Shown here one piece after another: positions 40,882-51,811 of a stretch of 64,000 nucleotides of DNA (position 1 is its first letter; the number at the start of each line of letters is the position of its first letter). Below the pieces are notes generated by a model. It was not told the DNA's origin, made no database searches, and saw only the letters and a list, made by a program, of their open reading frames with translations. The position numbers and the translations under genes were made by a program. The DNA lies in the NCBI RefSeq assembly GCF_016307205.1, contig NZ_JAEIJD010000002.1, forward strand, positions 62,001 to 126,000. The letters are read 5' to 3'. This stretch comes from Pontibaca salina. GTDB taxonomy: Bacteria; Pseudomonadota; Alphaproteobacteria; Rhodobacterales; Rhodobacteraceae.

Positions 40882-41734
40882 TCCCGAACAGGCCGGTTGG
40901 CTTGACGATCAGAACAATCAGCATCAGCATCAGGCCGGTGATATCGGCAATCACGCCGTCGTAAAACGTGGTCACGAAGGTGTGGACAAAGGCATAAACG
41001 ATTGAGGCCAGCACCGCCCCTTCCAGCGAGCCGACCCCGCCGACGATAATCACGATAAAGGCGGTGACGATGATCGAGTGGCCCATATATGGATTGACCG
41101 ACACCAAAGGCGCGGTCAGCGCTCCGGCCAGACCGGCAAAACCCGCGCCGATGAACATCGCGATTTTGGCTGTCAGAGTTACGGAAATGCCCTGAAGCGC
41201 CGCTGCCTGCGGATCCTGCGCGGAGGCCCGCAAGGCCCAGCCGAACCGCGTTCGTTTCAGGAAATACCACAGCAATGAGAGCATCACGACGGCGGCAATG
41301 ATCACATATAGTCGCGAAATCGGCAGCCGCACCTTGTCCGAGAACGCGATGACCTCTTGCGTGACGGGGGGGATGTATTCCATGCGTACGCCGAACCCCA
41401 TCACCGCGAGCGCCTGAAGGATCATCAGAAATCCGATCGACGCGACCAACCCGCCAAGCGGATTGTCCCGCAAGGGGCGAAACAATGCCCGTTCCATCAA
41501 CAGACCCAGTAGGCCGACAAAGACCAACCCGGCAGCAACCGCGATAAAGAACGGCACAAAACGTTGGGCGTAAAGGGCGACGACAACATAGGCACCCGCC
41601 ATGAACAGTTCGCCATGGGCAAAGTTTATGACGCCCATGACACCGAAGATCAGAACCAGTCCGACCGCGACCAGAGATATATAGCTGGCGGCGTAGACCG
41701 CGTTCAGGCCGGTTTGGGCCAGAAGTTCAATCAT
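40865..41734 (-). CDS. livH: Branched-chain amino acid-type ABC transporter, permease LivH
   Basis: The 289-residue inner-membrane permease has the LivH features FGVMGVINFAHGELFMAGAY near residue 29 and FIVIIVGGVGSLEGAVLAS near residue 228, with about eight membrane segments. It lies 74 bases downstream of the substrate-binding protein gene on the same strand. Confidence 0.92.
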   Translation of the reverse strand: MIELLAQTGLNAVYAASYISLVAVGLVLIFGVMGVINFAHGELFMAGAYVVVALYAQRFVPFFIAVAAGLVFVGLLGLLMERALFRPLRDNPLGGLVASIGFLMILQALAVMGFGVRMEYIPPVTQEVIAFSDKVRLPISRLYVIIAAVVMLSLLWYFLKRTRFGWALRASAQDPQAAALQGISVTLTAKIAMFIGAGFAGLAGALTAPLVSVNPYMGHSIIVTAFIVIIVGGVGSLEGAVLASIVYAFVHTFVTTFYDGVIADITGLMLMLIVLIVKPTGLFGSADRA

Positions 41735-41808
41735 AGCGTATTCCCGTTTCTGCGAATTGCAGCGGCGCGGGCAGGGGGCACGCGCCGCCGGTGGGAGACC
41801 GCGTCAGA

Positions 41809-43101
41809 TCAGCTACGCTGGCTCCACATCTGATCGTATTTAGTCATATATTTGATCAGCAGATCGCCATGTTGGTCATACCAATCCGGGATCGATACGA
41901 AGGCCTTGATCCTTGCTTTGCCGTCTTCGATCATTACGACAGGCCAATCGCCAACCAGCGCGTGGTCGATACCAAACAGTTCCTCGCCCCACCATGAGGC
42001 CTCGCCAAACGCGTGTTGACCTTTGCCGCCCTCTTGCATCGCCGCTAGAACTGCTTCGGGATCGACGCTGCCGGCCTTCTCGGCAGCCAACTTCCACAAT
42101 TCCATAATCGAGGCGTATTCCCAACTGACCGCGCCCCACTGGCCCGGATATCGCTTGTTATACTCGGTGTAGAACCCGTTGGCGTCGGGAAAGTTGATAT
42201 GCTCGGCATTCAGGGCTGGATCGTCAAAATCGGGGAATTGGAAGATGAAACCTTCCATAAACTCTTTCGAAGTCTTGGCGATCATCTGGTCGTAAAAATC
42301 CGCCGTTGCCGAAATGATCTGCCCCTTGAAACCCTGCAAGAACAATTGCGTGCAAATTGGGTGCACGTAATCGGAATAGCAGGTATCGAGACAGACGATA
42401 TCGGGATTGGAGGACAGCAAGCGCGTCACCACAGGCGCGAAATCGGTGGTTGCGGGGTCAAACAGCAGCGGATCGTCTTGCATTTCGATGCCGGCGGCTT
42501 CGAACGCGGCAAGATATGTAGCGACCGATGGTAGACCCAGCGCGTCGTCCTGCGCGCACATGACGGCGGTTTTCAACTCGGGCCGGTTCTCGGCCAGCCA
42601 CTGTACCCCGGTCACGATATAGATCGGGTGCACCTCGGTCGGGGCGACAAGGGTCGTGGTATCTGGTGATAGATCCGAGGGCAGCAGGGTCGAGAACAGC
42701 ATGCCTGTTCTGTCGGCGACGGGCTGCACGCCTGGCCAAGTGTCACCGCCCAACATCATCACAAAGCTGACGCCGTCTTCGCGAATAAGCTTTGTCGCAC
42801 CGGTGCGGGCCTTGGCGGGATCATATTCATTGTCATAGGCAACGAATTCAATCTTATGCTCGCCATCCTCCAGCTTGATGCCGCCCTCCGCGTTCACCCG
42901 TTCAGCCCAGATTGTGCAACCGTCCAGGCCGGGTTTTCCCCAAGCAGAAACCGGTCCGGTCAGCGGCGCCAGAAACCCGATTTTGATGGTTTCACCTGCA
43001 GCCAGTGTCATGTTCGGCAGAGCTGCGCCAAGCGCAGTAACCGCGCTGGATTTCAGAAACATGCGACGGGAAAACCCGCCCCTCAAAGCCTTGGCAATCA
43101 T
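41809..43101 (-). CDS. Periplasmic substrate-binding protein of the liv-type transporter
   Basis: The 430-residue type I binding protein carries a Tat-type leader, SRRMFLKSSAVTALGAA near residue 11, followed by IKIGFLAPLTGPVSAWGKP, the usual start of mature LivJ/urea/amide-binding proteins. The mature protein has two lobes typical of the family. The Tat signal suggests folding before export. A GGGAGGA ribosome site precedes the ATG. The bound ligand could be a branched-chain amino acid, an amide, urea or another small compound; nothing here decides it. It is the first gene of the transporter operon. Confidence 0.85.
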   Translation of the reverse strand: MIAKALRGGFSRRMFLKSSAVTALGAALPNMTLAAGETIKIGFLAPLTGPVSAWGKPGLDGCTIWAERVNAEGGIKLEDGEHKIEFVAYDNEYDPAKARTGATKLIREDGVSFVMMLGGDTWPGVQPVADRTGMLFSTLLPSDLSPDTTTLVAPTEVHPIYIVTGVQWLAENRPELKTAVMCAQDDALGLPSVATYLAAFEAAGIEMQDDPLLFDPATTDFAPVVTRLLSSNPDIVCLDTCYSDYVHPICTQLFLQGFKGQIISATADFYDQMIAKTSKEFMEGFIFQFPDFDDPALNAEHINFPDANGFYTEYNKRYPGQWGAVSWEYASIMELWKLAAEKAGSVDPEAVLAAMQEGGKGQHAFGEASWWGEELFGIDHALVGDWPVVMIEDGKARIKAFVSIPDWYDQHGDLLIKYMTKYDQMWSQRS

Positions 43102-43934
43102 TCGTTCCTCCCATGTTGGTTTTCCGCAATTTTTTGCGTGATATTTTTTAGGGAACCAGTTTCAAACCAGTTGGGAGGGCGTGAACGCCAGTGCTGCACC
43201 AGTTTTTGCGGCTAATCCCAAAATTATCCGTGATTCCTGTAAAAAAGCTAACAGTATACGGATTTCCTGACAAGAAATTTAATTGCCGGACTTGTGAGAC
43301 CGATTCCCGAAAGTTGCGCAGGGGTTTATTAACATGCGGGTTTTGGGCGGTATTATGGTTGGCGCCTGATCGGCTGTACGATGCAGGACCGGATCTGAAC
43401 CAAATACAGACATTTTGTGCGCAACTGGTTCCTGAGCGCTGCATCGAGGCCAACGCCAACTCAGTCTAGGGTGGATAGGTCGCTGCTATTCGGCTGCAGT
43501 ATGATGACGCAGCTAACGCAGGTGGGGCACGCAGCAATTGGTCGCAAAAGGCGGGATATACCTTCCCGGCGGACCCATCAGAGGTTCGGAATTCTCGAGA
43601 GTTCTTGATCGGTGCCAGCGACCGATCCAGCGCTTACCCAAATGCACGAAAGGCGCGGTCATGTATGAGGGCGGCCGCCTTCCATACGGGCGTAGTGGTT
43701 GTTTGCCTATGCGGGTTGATCCGCTCAGGCGCACACTGCAGTGAGCGCTCCCTGACATGTTCTCGCGATAACATACGAAGATCGCAGCAAGAAATAGGAT
43801 TGTGCGAAAGAGAACTATTGATTAGCCGGAGTTAGGTTTAAATGGATTCACTTATTCGCCAGCTGTCATGAACGCCTTTGCCGCGCAACCGCTGCCTCAT
43901 GACAGCAGGCGAATTCGATTGAATACAATACGCC
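43102..43934. other. 833-base stretch with no recognised gene
   Basis: This is the longest gene-free stretch of the window. Its first 350 bases are more A/T-rich than surroundings and should hold the promoter of the transporter operon; the direct repeat CCAGTTT/CCAGTT at about 43160-43175 is there. Several frames of 60 to 90 codons exist on both strands but none has a ribosome site, biased codons or a known family. An inverted repeat lies near the parE end (separate entry). It may be a relic of a deleted gene or contain an unrecognised RNA. Confidence 0.6.
43862..43906. repeat. Ten-base inverted repeat downstream of parE
   Basis: GCTGTCATGA at 43862-43871 and TCATGACAGC at 43897-43906 are perfect complements separated by 25 bases. 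There is no T-run on either strand, so a terminator is possible but not proven; a protein-binding or RNA-processing role is also possible. Confidence 0.55.
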
Positions 43935-45893
43935 CTAGACGTCCAGTTCCTCTACGAAGCGGGCATTCTCCTGAATGTATTGGAACCGCAGTTCCGGTTT
44001 TTTCCCCATGAGCCGCTCCACCAATTCGCCGGTTTCGCCGGGTTCATCCTCGTCGATCGTCACCCGGATGAGTTTGCGGCTCGCCGGGTCCATGGTGGTT
44101 TCTTTCAGATCCTTGGCGTCCATTTCGCCCAAACCCTTGAAGCGGCTGACGTCGATCTTGCCTTTTCCGCCCAGACCTTTCTCAAGCAGCGCGTCCTTTT
44201 CGGCCTCGTCCACGCAATAGACGCGGCGCGCGCCTTGGGTCAGGCGGAACAGGGGTGGACAGGCGAGGTAAAGGTGCCCGGCATCGATCATCGGGCGCAT
44301 CTGGGTAAAGAAAAATGTCATCAGCAGCGATGCGATATGCGCGCCGTCAACATCGGCATCGGTCATGATGATGACCTTTTCATAACGCAGGTCATCAAGC
44401 TTGAACTTGCTACCCAATCCGACACCGAGCGCCTGAGACAGATCCCTGATTTCCTGATTGCTGCCCAGTTTGGAGCTGGCCGCCCCCAGCACGTTCAGAA
44501 TCTTGCCGCGCAGGGGCAGCAGGGCCTGGGTCCTGCGGTCGCGGGCCATCTTCGCGCTGCCACCCGCCGAGTCACCCTCGACGATGAACAGTTCGGTGCC
44601 CTCGCGGCTGTTCGACGTACAATCGGTCAGCTTCCCCGGCAGGCGCAGCCTTTTGGTTGCAGATTTGCGCTGGGTTTCCTTTTCCTGCCGACGCCGCAAC
44701 CGTTCTTCGGCCCGCAAGACCAGAAAATCAAGGATTGCACCGGCGCTCTTGGTGTCTGCGGCCAGCCAATTATCGAAATGGTCACGTACCGAGTTTTCCA
44801 CCAGCCGTTGCGCCTCAACCGTCGCAAGTCGATCTTTGGTCTGGCCGACGAATTCTGGTTCGCTGATAAAACAGGACACCAGCGCGCAGCCCCCGGCGAT
44901 CAGGTCTTCGCGGGTGATCTGCGCGGCCTTGCGGTTGCCTGCCAATTCGCCATAGGCGCGGATGCCTTTTAGGATCGCAGCCCAAAACCCGGCCTCGTGC
45001 GTGCCCCCTTCGGGGGTGGGGACGGTATTGCAATAGGATTGGATGAAACCGTCGCGCGACGGGGTCCAGTTGATCGCCCATTCGACCTTGCCCGCGCTGT
45101 TAAACCTTTCGCGGAAATCGACGGTACCGGCGAAGGGTTTGTCAGCATAGGTGCTGGCCTTGCCCAGTGTCTCACCCAGATAATCAGACAGCCCGCCGGG
45201 AAAGTGGAAGGTTGCCTCGGTCGGGGTGTCGCCCTCCTCGACGGCGGATTTCCAGCGGATTTCGACGCCTGAAAACAGATACGCCTTGGAGCGGATCGAT
45301 TTGAACAGCCGCGCCGGTTTGAACCGATGCTGGCCAAAGATCTCGGCATCAGGGTGAAAGGTCACCGTGGTGCCGCGCCGGTTGGGGGCGGCCCCGATCT
45401 GTTCGACAGGGCCAAGCGGCAGACCGCGCGAAAACCGCTGTTCATGTAGCTGCCGGTCGCGCGCCACCTGAACCACCATCGAGTCGCTGAGCGCGTTCAC
45501 CACAGAGGCGCCCACCCCGTGCAATCCGCCCGAGGTCTCATAGGCCTTGCCTGAGAACTTGCCGCCCGCATGCAGGGTGCACAGGATCACCTCCAGCGCG
45601 GATTTGCCGGGGAATTTCGGATGCGGATCGATCGGGATGCCGCGCCCGTTGTCGCGGATGGTGATCGAGTTGTCCGCGTGCAGTTCCACCTCGATGCGGT
45701 TGGCGTGACCAGCGACCGCTTCGTCCATCGAGTTGTCGAGCACTTCGGCGACCAGATGGTGCAGCGCGCGCTCGTCGGTGCCGCCAATATACATGCCGGG
45801 GCGCTTGCGCACCGGTTCCAGCCCTTCGAGAACCTCGATCGAGGCGGCGTCATAATCGGCGGAGTGCTGGGCACTGAGAAGGTCGTCGGCCAT
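43935..45893 (-). CDS. parE: DNA topoisomerase IV subunit B
   Basis: The 652-residue type IIA subunit supplies the ATPase for chromosome decatenation. The GHKL ATPase domain shows VRKRPGMYIGG near residue 27, a conserved EVLDNSMDEA region and IRDNGRGIPID; the TOPRIM domain has LFIVEGDSAGGSAKMARDR near residue 435 and IMTDADVDGAHI near residue 515. Length and the ParE-type TOPRIM separate it from GyrB, which is longer. ATG at 45893 was chosen over an upstream in-frame start; the ribosome site is weak (AAGAG). Confidence 0.94.
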   Translation of the reverse strand: MADDLLSAQHSADYDAASIEVLEGLEPVRKRPGMYIGGTDERALHHLVAEVLDNSMDEAVAGHANRIEVELHADNSITIRDNGRGIPIDPHPKFPGKSALEVILCTLHAGGKFSGKAYETSGGLHGVGASVVNALSDSMVVQVARDRQLHEQRFSRGLPLGPVEQIGAAPNRRGTTVTFHPDAEIFGQHRFKPARLFKSIRSKAYLFSGVEIRWKSAVEEGDTPTEATFHFPGGLSDYLGETLGKASTYADKPFAGTVDFRERFNSAGKVEWAINWTPSRDGFIQSYCNTVPTPEGGTHEAGFWAAILKGIRAYGELAGNRKAAQITREDLIAGGCALVSCFISEPEFVGQTKDRLATVEAQRLVENSVRDHFDNWLAADTKSAGAILDFLVLRAEERLRRRQEKETQRKSATKRLRLPGKLTDCTSNSREGTELFIVEGDSAGGSAKMARDRRTQALLPLRGKILNVLGAASSKLGSNQEIRDLSQALGVGLGSKFKLDDLRYEKVIIMTDADVDGAHIASLLMTFFFTQMRPMIDAGHLYLACPPLFRLTQGARRVYCVDEAEKDALLEKGLGGKGKIDVSRFKGLGEMDAKDLKETTMDPASRKLIRVTIDEDEPGETGELVERLMGKKPELRFQYIQENARFVEELDV

Positions 45894-46045
45894 GTGTTGA
45901 TGCTGCTCTTTTGATTGGTTGGCCCTTATTATGGCAGAGCCTGCGGGGCGGGGAAAGGGACTGCGCGTGGCGCAGAATACGGCATGCCAGAGTGGCTGGC
46001 CCCTTAAGGGAGGTTGTGGCATATTTGCTCAATAAGAGGTTTTAT

Positions 46046-46987
46046 ATGATTTCACCCATTACATCGTCCACTGCTTCCGTAACTGACGTCAGACCCGTTG
46101 AGGAAGACGTTTCTGACACTGGCCGCCCCGGCAAGCCCATCCCCGAAGAGGTGCGACATGCCTTTGAAAGCAGCCGCTTTCCCTATTCCGAAAAAATGGG
46201 GCGGCGCGCCTATGAAGCCGAAAAAGCCCAGTTGCAGGCCGAGCTGCTGAAAGTACAGCATTGGGCCCATGAGACAGGGCAGAAATTCGTTCTGCTGTTT
46301 GAGGGGCGCGACGCTGCGGGTAAGGGCGGGACGATCAAACGGTTCAACGAACATCTGAACCCGCGAACGGCGCGTGTCGTTGCGTTGGATAAGCCCACCG
46401 ACCGCGAACGCGGACAATGGTATTATCAGCGTTATATTCGCCATCTTCCGACTTCGGGAGAAATGGTGTTCTATGATCGCTCTTGGTACAATCGCGCCGG
46501 GGTCGAGCGGGTGATGGGGTTTTGCGAACCGCACGAGTATCTGGAGTTTATGCGCCAGACTCCCGAGCTTGAGCGGATGCTGGTGCGCGCGGGGATCCGG
46601 CTTTACAAATACTGGTTTTCGGTTTCACAGGCCGAACAACGACGCCGGTTCGACCGCCGTGCCACCGATCCGCTGAAACGTTGGAAGCTGTCGCCGATTG
46701 ACAAGGCCTCTTTGGGCAAATGGGACAATTATACCGAAGCCAAAGAGGCGATGTTCTTTTACACTGACACCGCCGATGCGCCGTGGACCGTAATCAAGTC
46801 CGATGACAAGAAACGCGCGCGGCTGAATTGCATGCGGCATTTCCTGTACTCGCTGGATTATCCCGACCGGGATGACGCAGTCGTGCAGCCGCCCGATCCG
46901 TTGATCGTGGGGCAGGCGCATAATGTCATCCAGCGTGCCGAATATATGCCCGCGACAGCACCACAACCCGGCGACGGAACAGAGTAA
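46046..46987 (+). CDS. ppk2: Polyphosphate kinase 2
   Basis: The 313-residue enzyme belongs to the PPK2 family, which uses polyphosphate to phosphorylate nucleoside di- or monophosphates. The P-loop FEGRDAAGKGGTIKRF near residue 93, KPTDRERGQWYYQRY near residue 121 and the Walker B VFYDRSWYNRAGVERVMGF near residue 145 are present, in a single domain like the class I enzymes. ATG at 46046 follows AGAGGT; an upstream start would run back toward parE. It is divergent from parE with about 150 bases between. Nucleotide preference cannot be told from sequence by eye. Confidence 0.9.
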   Translation: MISPITSSTASVTDVRPVEEDVSDTGRPGKPIPEEVRHAFESSRFPYSEKMGRRAYEAEKAQLQAELLKVQHWAHETGQKFVLLFEGRDAAGKGGTIKRFNEHLNPRTARVVALDKPTDRERGQWYYQRYIRHLPTSGEMVFYDRSWYNRAGVERVMGFCEPHEYLEFMRQTPELERMLVRAGIRLYKYWFSVSQAEQRRRFDRRATDPLKRWKLSPIDKASLGKWDNYTEAKEAMFFYTDTADAPWTVIKSDDKKRARLNCMRHFLYSLDYPDRDDAVVQPPDPLIVGQAHNVIQRAEYMPATAPQPGDGTE

Positions 46988-47070
46988 TTGGTCGGCCCTT
47001 TTCGGCCTGAGCGGGCGCGCAAGATAGGTCTGCACTTGCCGCAGGATTGCATTGGGCCTAAGGCGGTCCG

Positions 47071-48435
47071 ATGGCAGCGGTAATGACATATCCGGGGCAC
47101 GTGAAGGCGACGCTATTACTGGGGCTGCCGTTGGTCGGCGGCCATCTGGCGCAGTTCGCCATTGGGTTGACCGACACGGCAATGCTTGGCTGGTATGGCG
47201 TCGCGGAACTGGCGGCGGTGACCTTGGCCAGCGGAAGCTATTTTCTGGTCTTTTTTCTTTTAGGCTCGGGCTTTGCCTTCGCAGTGATGCCCCTGGTCGC
47301 CACGGCTGCCGCCACCGGTGATCAGGTCTCGATCCGACGCTGCACACGCATGGGATTGTGGCTGTCCGTGCTATTCGCGGCCTTGGCGATGCCGGTCATG
47401 TGGTGGTCCGAGCCGATCTTGCTGGCGCTGGGCCAGACCGAAGACGTGGCGGCGATGGTCGCGACATATTTGCGGATCGCGGGCTGGGGGCTGTTTCCGG
47501 CATTGCTCGTGATGGTGCTGAAATCATATCTCGCGGCATTGGAGCGCACACAGGCGGTATTGTGGATCACCGTGCTGGCAGCTTTGATCAACGCAGTGGT
47601 GAATTACGCGCTTATCTTCGGCAACTGGGGCGCGCCCGAACTGGGCATCAGAGGCGCGGCCATCGGCTCATTGGCGACCCACGGGGCGTCCCTGATTGCG
47701 GTGATCTTCTACGCCATTCGCGCCTTGCCGCATCACAATCTGTTCCAGCGGCTGTGGCACCCGGACTGGGAGATGTTCGCGCGGGTCTTTGTTCTGGGTC
47801 TTCCGATCGGCCTGACGGTGCTCAGCGAGGTCAGCATGTTTGCTGCCTCGTCGATGATGATGGGGTGGATTGGCACGGTTCCGCTGGCGGCGCATGGTAT
47901 CGTCATCAGTATTTCGGGCGCTGCATTTATGGTCCATCTGGGGTTGAGCAACGCCGCGACGATCCGTGCCGGCAGTGCCTATGGGCGCGGTGACCGCGAC
48001 CATATGCGACGCGGCGCGCTGGTGGTGACGGCGCTGTCACTTTGCGTTTCACTGGTTACTGTAGCGGTCTTTCTGACCGCTCCGGTGCCGCTTCTGTCGC
48101 TATTCATGGACAATGACGCCCCGGCGCGTCTCGATATTCTGGCCATTGGTGTCGGGTTCCTTGCTATCGCGGCGCTGTTTCAACTGGTTGATGGCGCACA
48201 GGCCGTCGCGATCGGTCTGTTGCGCGGCGTGCAAGATACCAGCGTACCGATGGCGGTGGCGGCGCTGTCCTATTGGGCGCTGGGGATTCCGACATCTTAT
48301 CTACTGGGCTTTGTCTTTGGCTGGGGGGGTACCGGCGTCTGGTTGGGTTTGGTCATCGGGTTGGGGTGTGCTGGTTTGTTCCTGACCCTGCGGTTTTGGC
48401 GCAGAGGCTTGAATCGTATGGCAGTTATTTGCTGA
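47071..48435 (+). CDS. MATE family multidrug/cation antiporter
   Basis: The 454-residue inner-membrane protein has twelve likely membrane segments in two related halves. The first helix carries GLPLVGGHLAQFAIGLTDTAMLGWYG and the seventh GLPIGLTVLSEVSMFAASSMMMGW, the duplicated MATE pattern. Such proteins export cationic drugs or dyes in exchange for Na+ or H+. Substrate is unknown. It lies 84 bases after ppk2. Confidence 0.9.
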   Translation: MAAVMTYPGHVKATLLLGLPLVGGHLAQFAIGLTDTAMLGWYGVAELAAVTLASGSYFLVFFLLGSGFAFAVMPLVATAAATGDQVSIRRCTRMGLWLSVLFAALAMPVMWWSEPILLALGQTEDVAAMVATYLRIAGWGLFPALLVMVLKSYLAALERTQAVLWITVLAALINAVVNYALIFGNWGAPELGIRGAAIGSLATHGASLIAVIFYAIRALPHHNLFQRLWHPDWEMFARVFVLGLPIGLTVLSEVSMFAASSMMMGWIGTVPLAAHGIVISISGAAFMVHLGLSNAATIRAGSAYGRGDRDHMRRGALVVTALSLCVSLVTVAVFLTAPVPLLSLFMDNDAPARLDILAIGVGFLAIAALFQLVDGAQAVAIGLLRGVQDTSVPMAVAALSYWALGIPTSYLLGFVFGWGGTGVWLGLVIGLGCAGLFLTLRFWRRGLNRMAVIC

Positions 48436-48503
48436 TAGAAATTTGGGTGGTGCTTTTTGTTCGCAATCGTCTAATCTCTTCGCGGATGCAGTAATTTGTT
48501 TGA

Positions 48504-49577
48504 ATGCAGGGCACTAGCGCGATGATTGCCGCAGAGTCGAAGTACAGCCTGACATGGCGGGTCACCCCCGATTTATTGGGCATTCTAAACAATGAGGGGT
48601 ATTTTGAAGCGACCAATCCGGCATGGCAGCGCGTGTTGGGATACCATCCTTCCGATATCCAGTCGCGTCGATTTTTCGAGTTCATCCACCCGGCGGATTT
48701 AGCGCGGACTCATAGCGCTTTTGACCAGATTCTTATCGGGAAACCGATTTTAGGGTTCGAAAACCGCTATCGCCACCGTAATGGAAGTTATCGCTATCTG
48801 TCTTGGAACGGCGTTCCCGAGGGCGATAAGTTTTTTTGCAGCGCCCGCGACATCACCGAGCAGAAAGCCAATGAAATCGCTCTGCGCAGTACCGAAGCCG
48901 AGGCCCGGTTCCGGGAACAGTTCATCGCCGTTTTGGGGCACGATCTGCGCAATCCCCTCGCCGCGATCTCGGCGGCCGGACGTATGATCGCGCGATCCGT
49001 TCAGGACCAAGACGTGAATGCCATGCTCGGAACAATTGACGGGTCGGTAGACCGGATGACCCGGATGATTGACGATGTGATGGATTTCACCCGTGCCCGT
49101 CTGGGCGGCGGTATCACCATTGAGCGCCGTCGCGATATCCCGCTGCGCCCGTCGCTTGAGCATGCGATAAACGAAATCCGGCTCAGCCATCCTCACATTC
49201 AGATCGAAGAGCGGATCAATTTTGATGATCCGGTTTATTGCGACCCCCAGCGCATTTGCCAGATGCTGTCCAACCTGCTGGCCAATGCCGTCGCACATGG
49301 ATCACACGCGCATCCGGTAATTGTCGTCGCGAATGATGACGATGACCGCTTTATGCTTAGCGTCATTAACTCTGGCGACCCGATCCCGACCGAGGCCCGT
49401 GACAGCCTGTTCGAACCCTTTACCCGTGGGCTTGCAGGGGAAGGGGAAGGCGCCGATGGGTTGGGGCTAGGGCTGTTTATCACCGCGCAGATTGCCGAGG
49501 CGCATCACGGCCGGCTGAGCTTTCGCTCGGACAGGACCGCGACGGAGTTCACATTCGTGATGCAAAACTCATCATAA
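48504..49577 (+). CDS. PAS-domain sensor histidine kinase, orphan
   Basis: The 357-residue protein has no membrane segment, so it is a soluble sensor. A PAS domain spans about residues 15-120 (FEATNPAWQRVLGY, PAC-like YRHRNGSYRYLSW), followed by HisKA with phospho-acceptor His146 in AVLGHDLRNPLAAI, and HATPase with NLLANAVAHG and DGLGLGLFIT. No response regulator is adjacent, so its partner is elsewhere. An alternative start at 48522 would shorten it by six residues. Confidence 0.88.
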   Translation: MQGTSAMIAAESKYSLTWRVTPDLLGILNNEGYFEATNPAWQRVLGYHPSDIQSRRFFEFIHPADLARTHSAFDQILIGKPILGFENRYRHRNGSYRYLSWNGVPEGDKFFCSARDITEQKANEIALRSTEAEARFREQFIAVLGHDLRNPLAAISAAGRMIARSVQDQDVNAMLGTIDGSVDRMTRMIDDVMDFTRARLGGGITIERRRDIPLRPSLEHAINEIRLSHPHIQIEERINFDDPVYCDPQRICQMLSNLLANAVAHGSHAHPVIVVANDDDDRFMLSVINSGDPIPTEARDSLFEPFTRGLAGEGEGADGLGLGLFITAQIAEAHHGRLSFRSDRTATEFTFVMQNSS

Positions 49578-49662
49578 GGCGCCCGACGTCACATGATCGA
49601 GCGGACCCATCATCGATAGTGTTTGAGCACCGACAGATCTGCTGGTGGAACGAGAGCTTTCT

Positions 49663-50898
<1,236 letters not shown>

Positions 50899-50953
50899 TC
50901 ATAGGGTGCGATTTGTGCTCGATCAAGCCGTTGCGCAGCATGCAGGAGAAGCC

Positions 50954-51352
50954 ATGAACGATCAGGAAAACAACTGGTTCGGAGCGGAGGCTGCAACCTT
51001 CGGCGACCGTGTAGCCGGTGCACGCGAAGCTGCGGGGATGAGCCAGTCACAGTTGGCGCGTCGACTGGGGGTCAAGAAAACGACGCTCATGGCATGGGAG
51101 CAGGATCTCTCTGAACCCCGCGCTAATCGTCTTTCGATGATGGCGGGGCTTTTGGATGTATCGATCATGTGGCTTTTGACAGGGGAGGGCGACGGAACAC
51201 TCGACCCCATTGCGGTCGATGAAGCTGTGCTTGATTTTTCCGATGTGCTGACCGAATTGCGCGAAATCCGCACCAGCATGCGCGCCAATGCCGAACGCGC
51301 TGCCCGCCTTGAAAAAAAGCTGCACCGTCTGGTGCGGCAAGCAGCAGAATGA
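50954..51352 (+). CDS. XRE-family transcriptional regulator
   Basis: The 132-residue protein has a helix-turn-helix of the Cro/C1 type (REAAGMSQSQLARRLGVKKTTLMAWEQ near residue 24) and a short helical C-terminus rich in RANAERAARLEKKLH that could dimerise. The ATG at 50954 follows AGGAGAA. Its stop codon overlaps the sdhE start (ATGA), so regulator and SDH assembly factor are translationally coupled. The target genes are unknown. Confidence 0.88.
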   Translation: MNDQENNWFGAEAATFGDRVAGAREAAGMSQSQLARRLGVKKTTLMAWEQDLSEPRANRLSMMAGLLDVSIMWLLTGEGDGTLDPIAVDEAVLDFSDVLTELREIRTSMRANAERAARLEKKLHRLVRQAAE

Positions 51353-51606
51353 CCAGCCCGGCCGAGGCCCGCCTCAAGCGGTTGAAAATGCGGTCGATGC
51401 GGCGTGGCATTCGTGAGATGGACCTGATCCTGACAGCCTATGCCGATCACAATCTTGCCAAAATGACCGATAGTGCGCTGAATGATTACGAAGCGCTGCT
51501 GCATGAAAACGATCATGACCTTTACCAATGGGTGACAGGACAGACTGACGCTCCCAAGCGCTATCAAAGCATGATCAAGGAAATTTCTGGCGTCTTTCAG
51601 GGCTGA
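51349..51606 (+). CDS. sdhE: Succinate dehydrogenase flavinylation factor SdhE
   Basis: The 85-residue protein has the RGxxE signature in MRRGIREMDLIL (glycine 20, glutamate 23), the motif needed in SdhE/Sdh5 for covalent FAD attachment to SdhA. Length is normal. The sdh operon is not in this window. It overlaps the XRE gene by four bases. Confidence 0.92.
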   Translation: MTSPAEARLKRLKMRSMRRGIREMDLILTAYADHNLAKMTDSALNDYEALLHENDHDLYQWVTGQTDAPKRYQSMIKEISGVFQG

Positions 51607-51811
51607 GGCTGTTTTCTCTCACGGTTAACGGTTCGGGCTTATCGATCTTGGGTCGCCCGCTGCGCTGGCGCACGTGCAAACCGACACAAACATGAAGCCG
51701 AGATCGCGGGCGCTTTATTGCGATTGGTTGCCGCGGTGCTTGATCACCGGGTCGCCAGAGCGCCCCTTTTTCTCGGACCTTTAATACCCATTGAGCCTGG
51801 GAACGGCTCGA

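Noticed and set aside
43513-43758. Possible transposase remnant in the empty region.
   Set aside because: The frames show no transposase motif and no flanking terminal repeats were seen.
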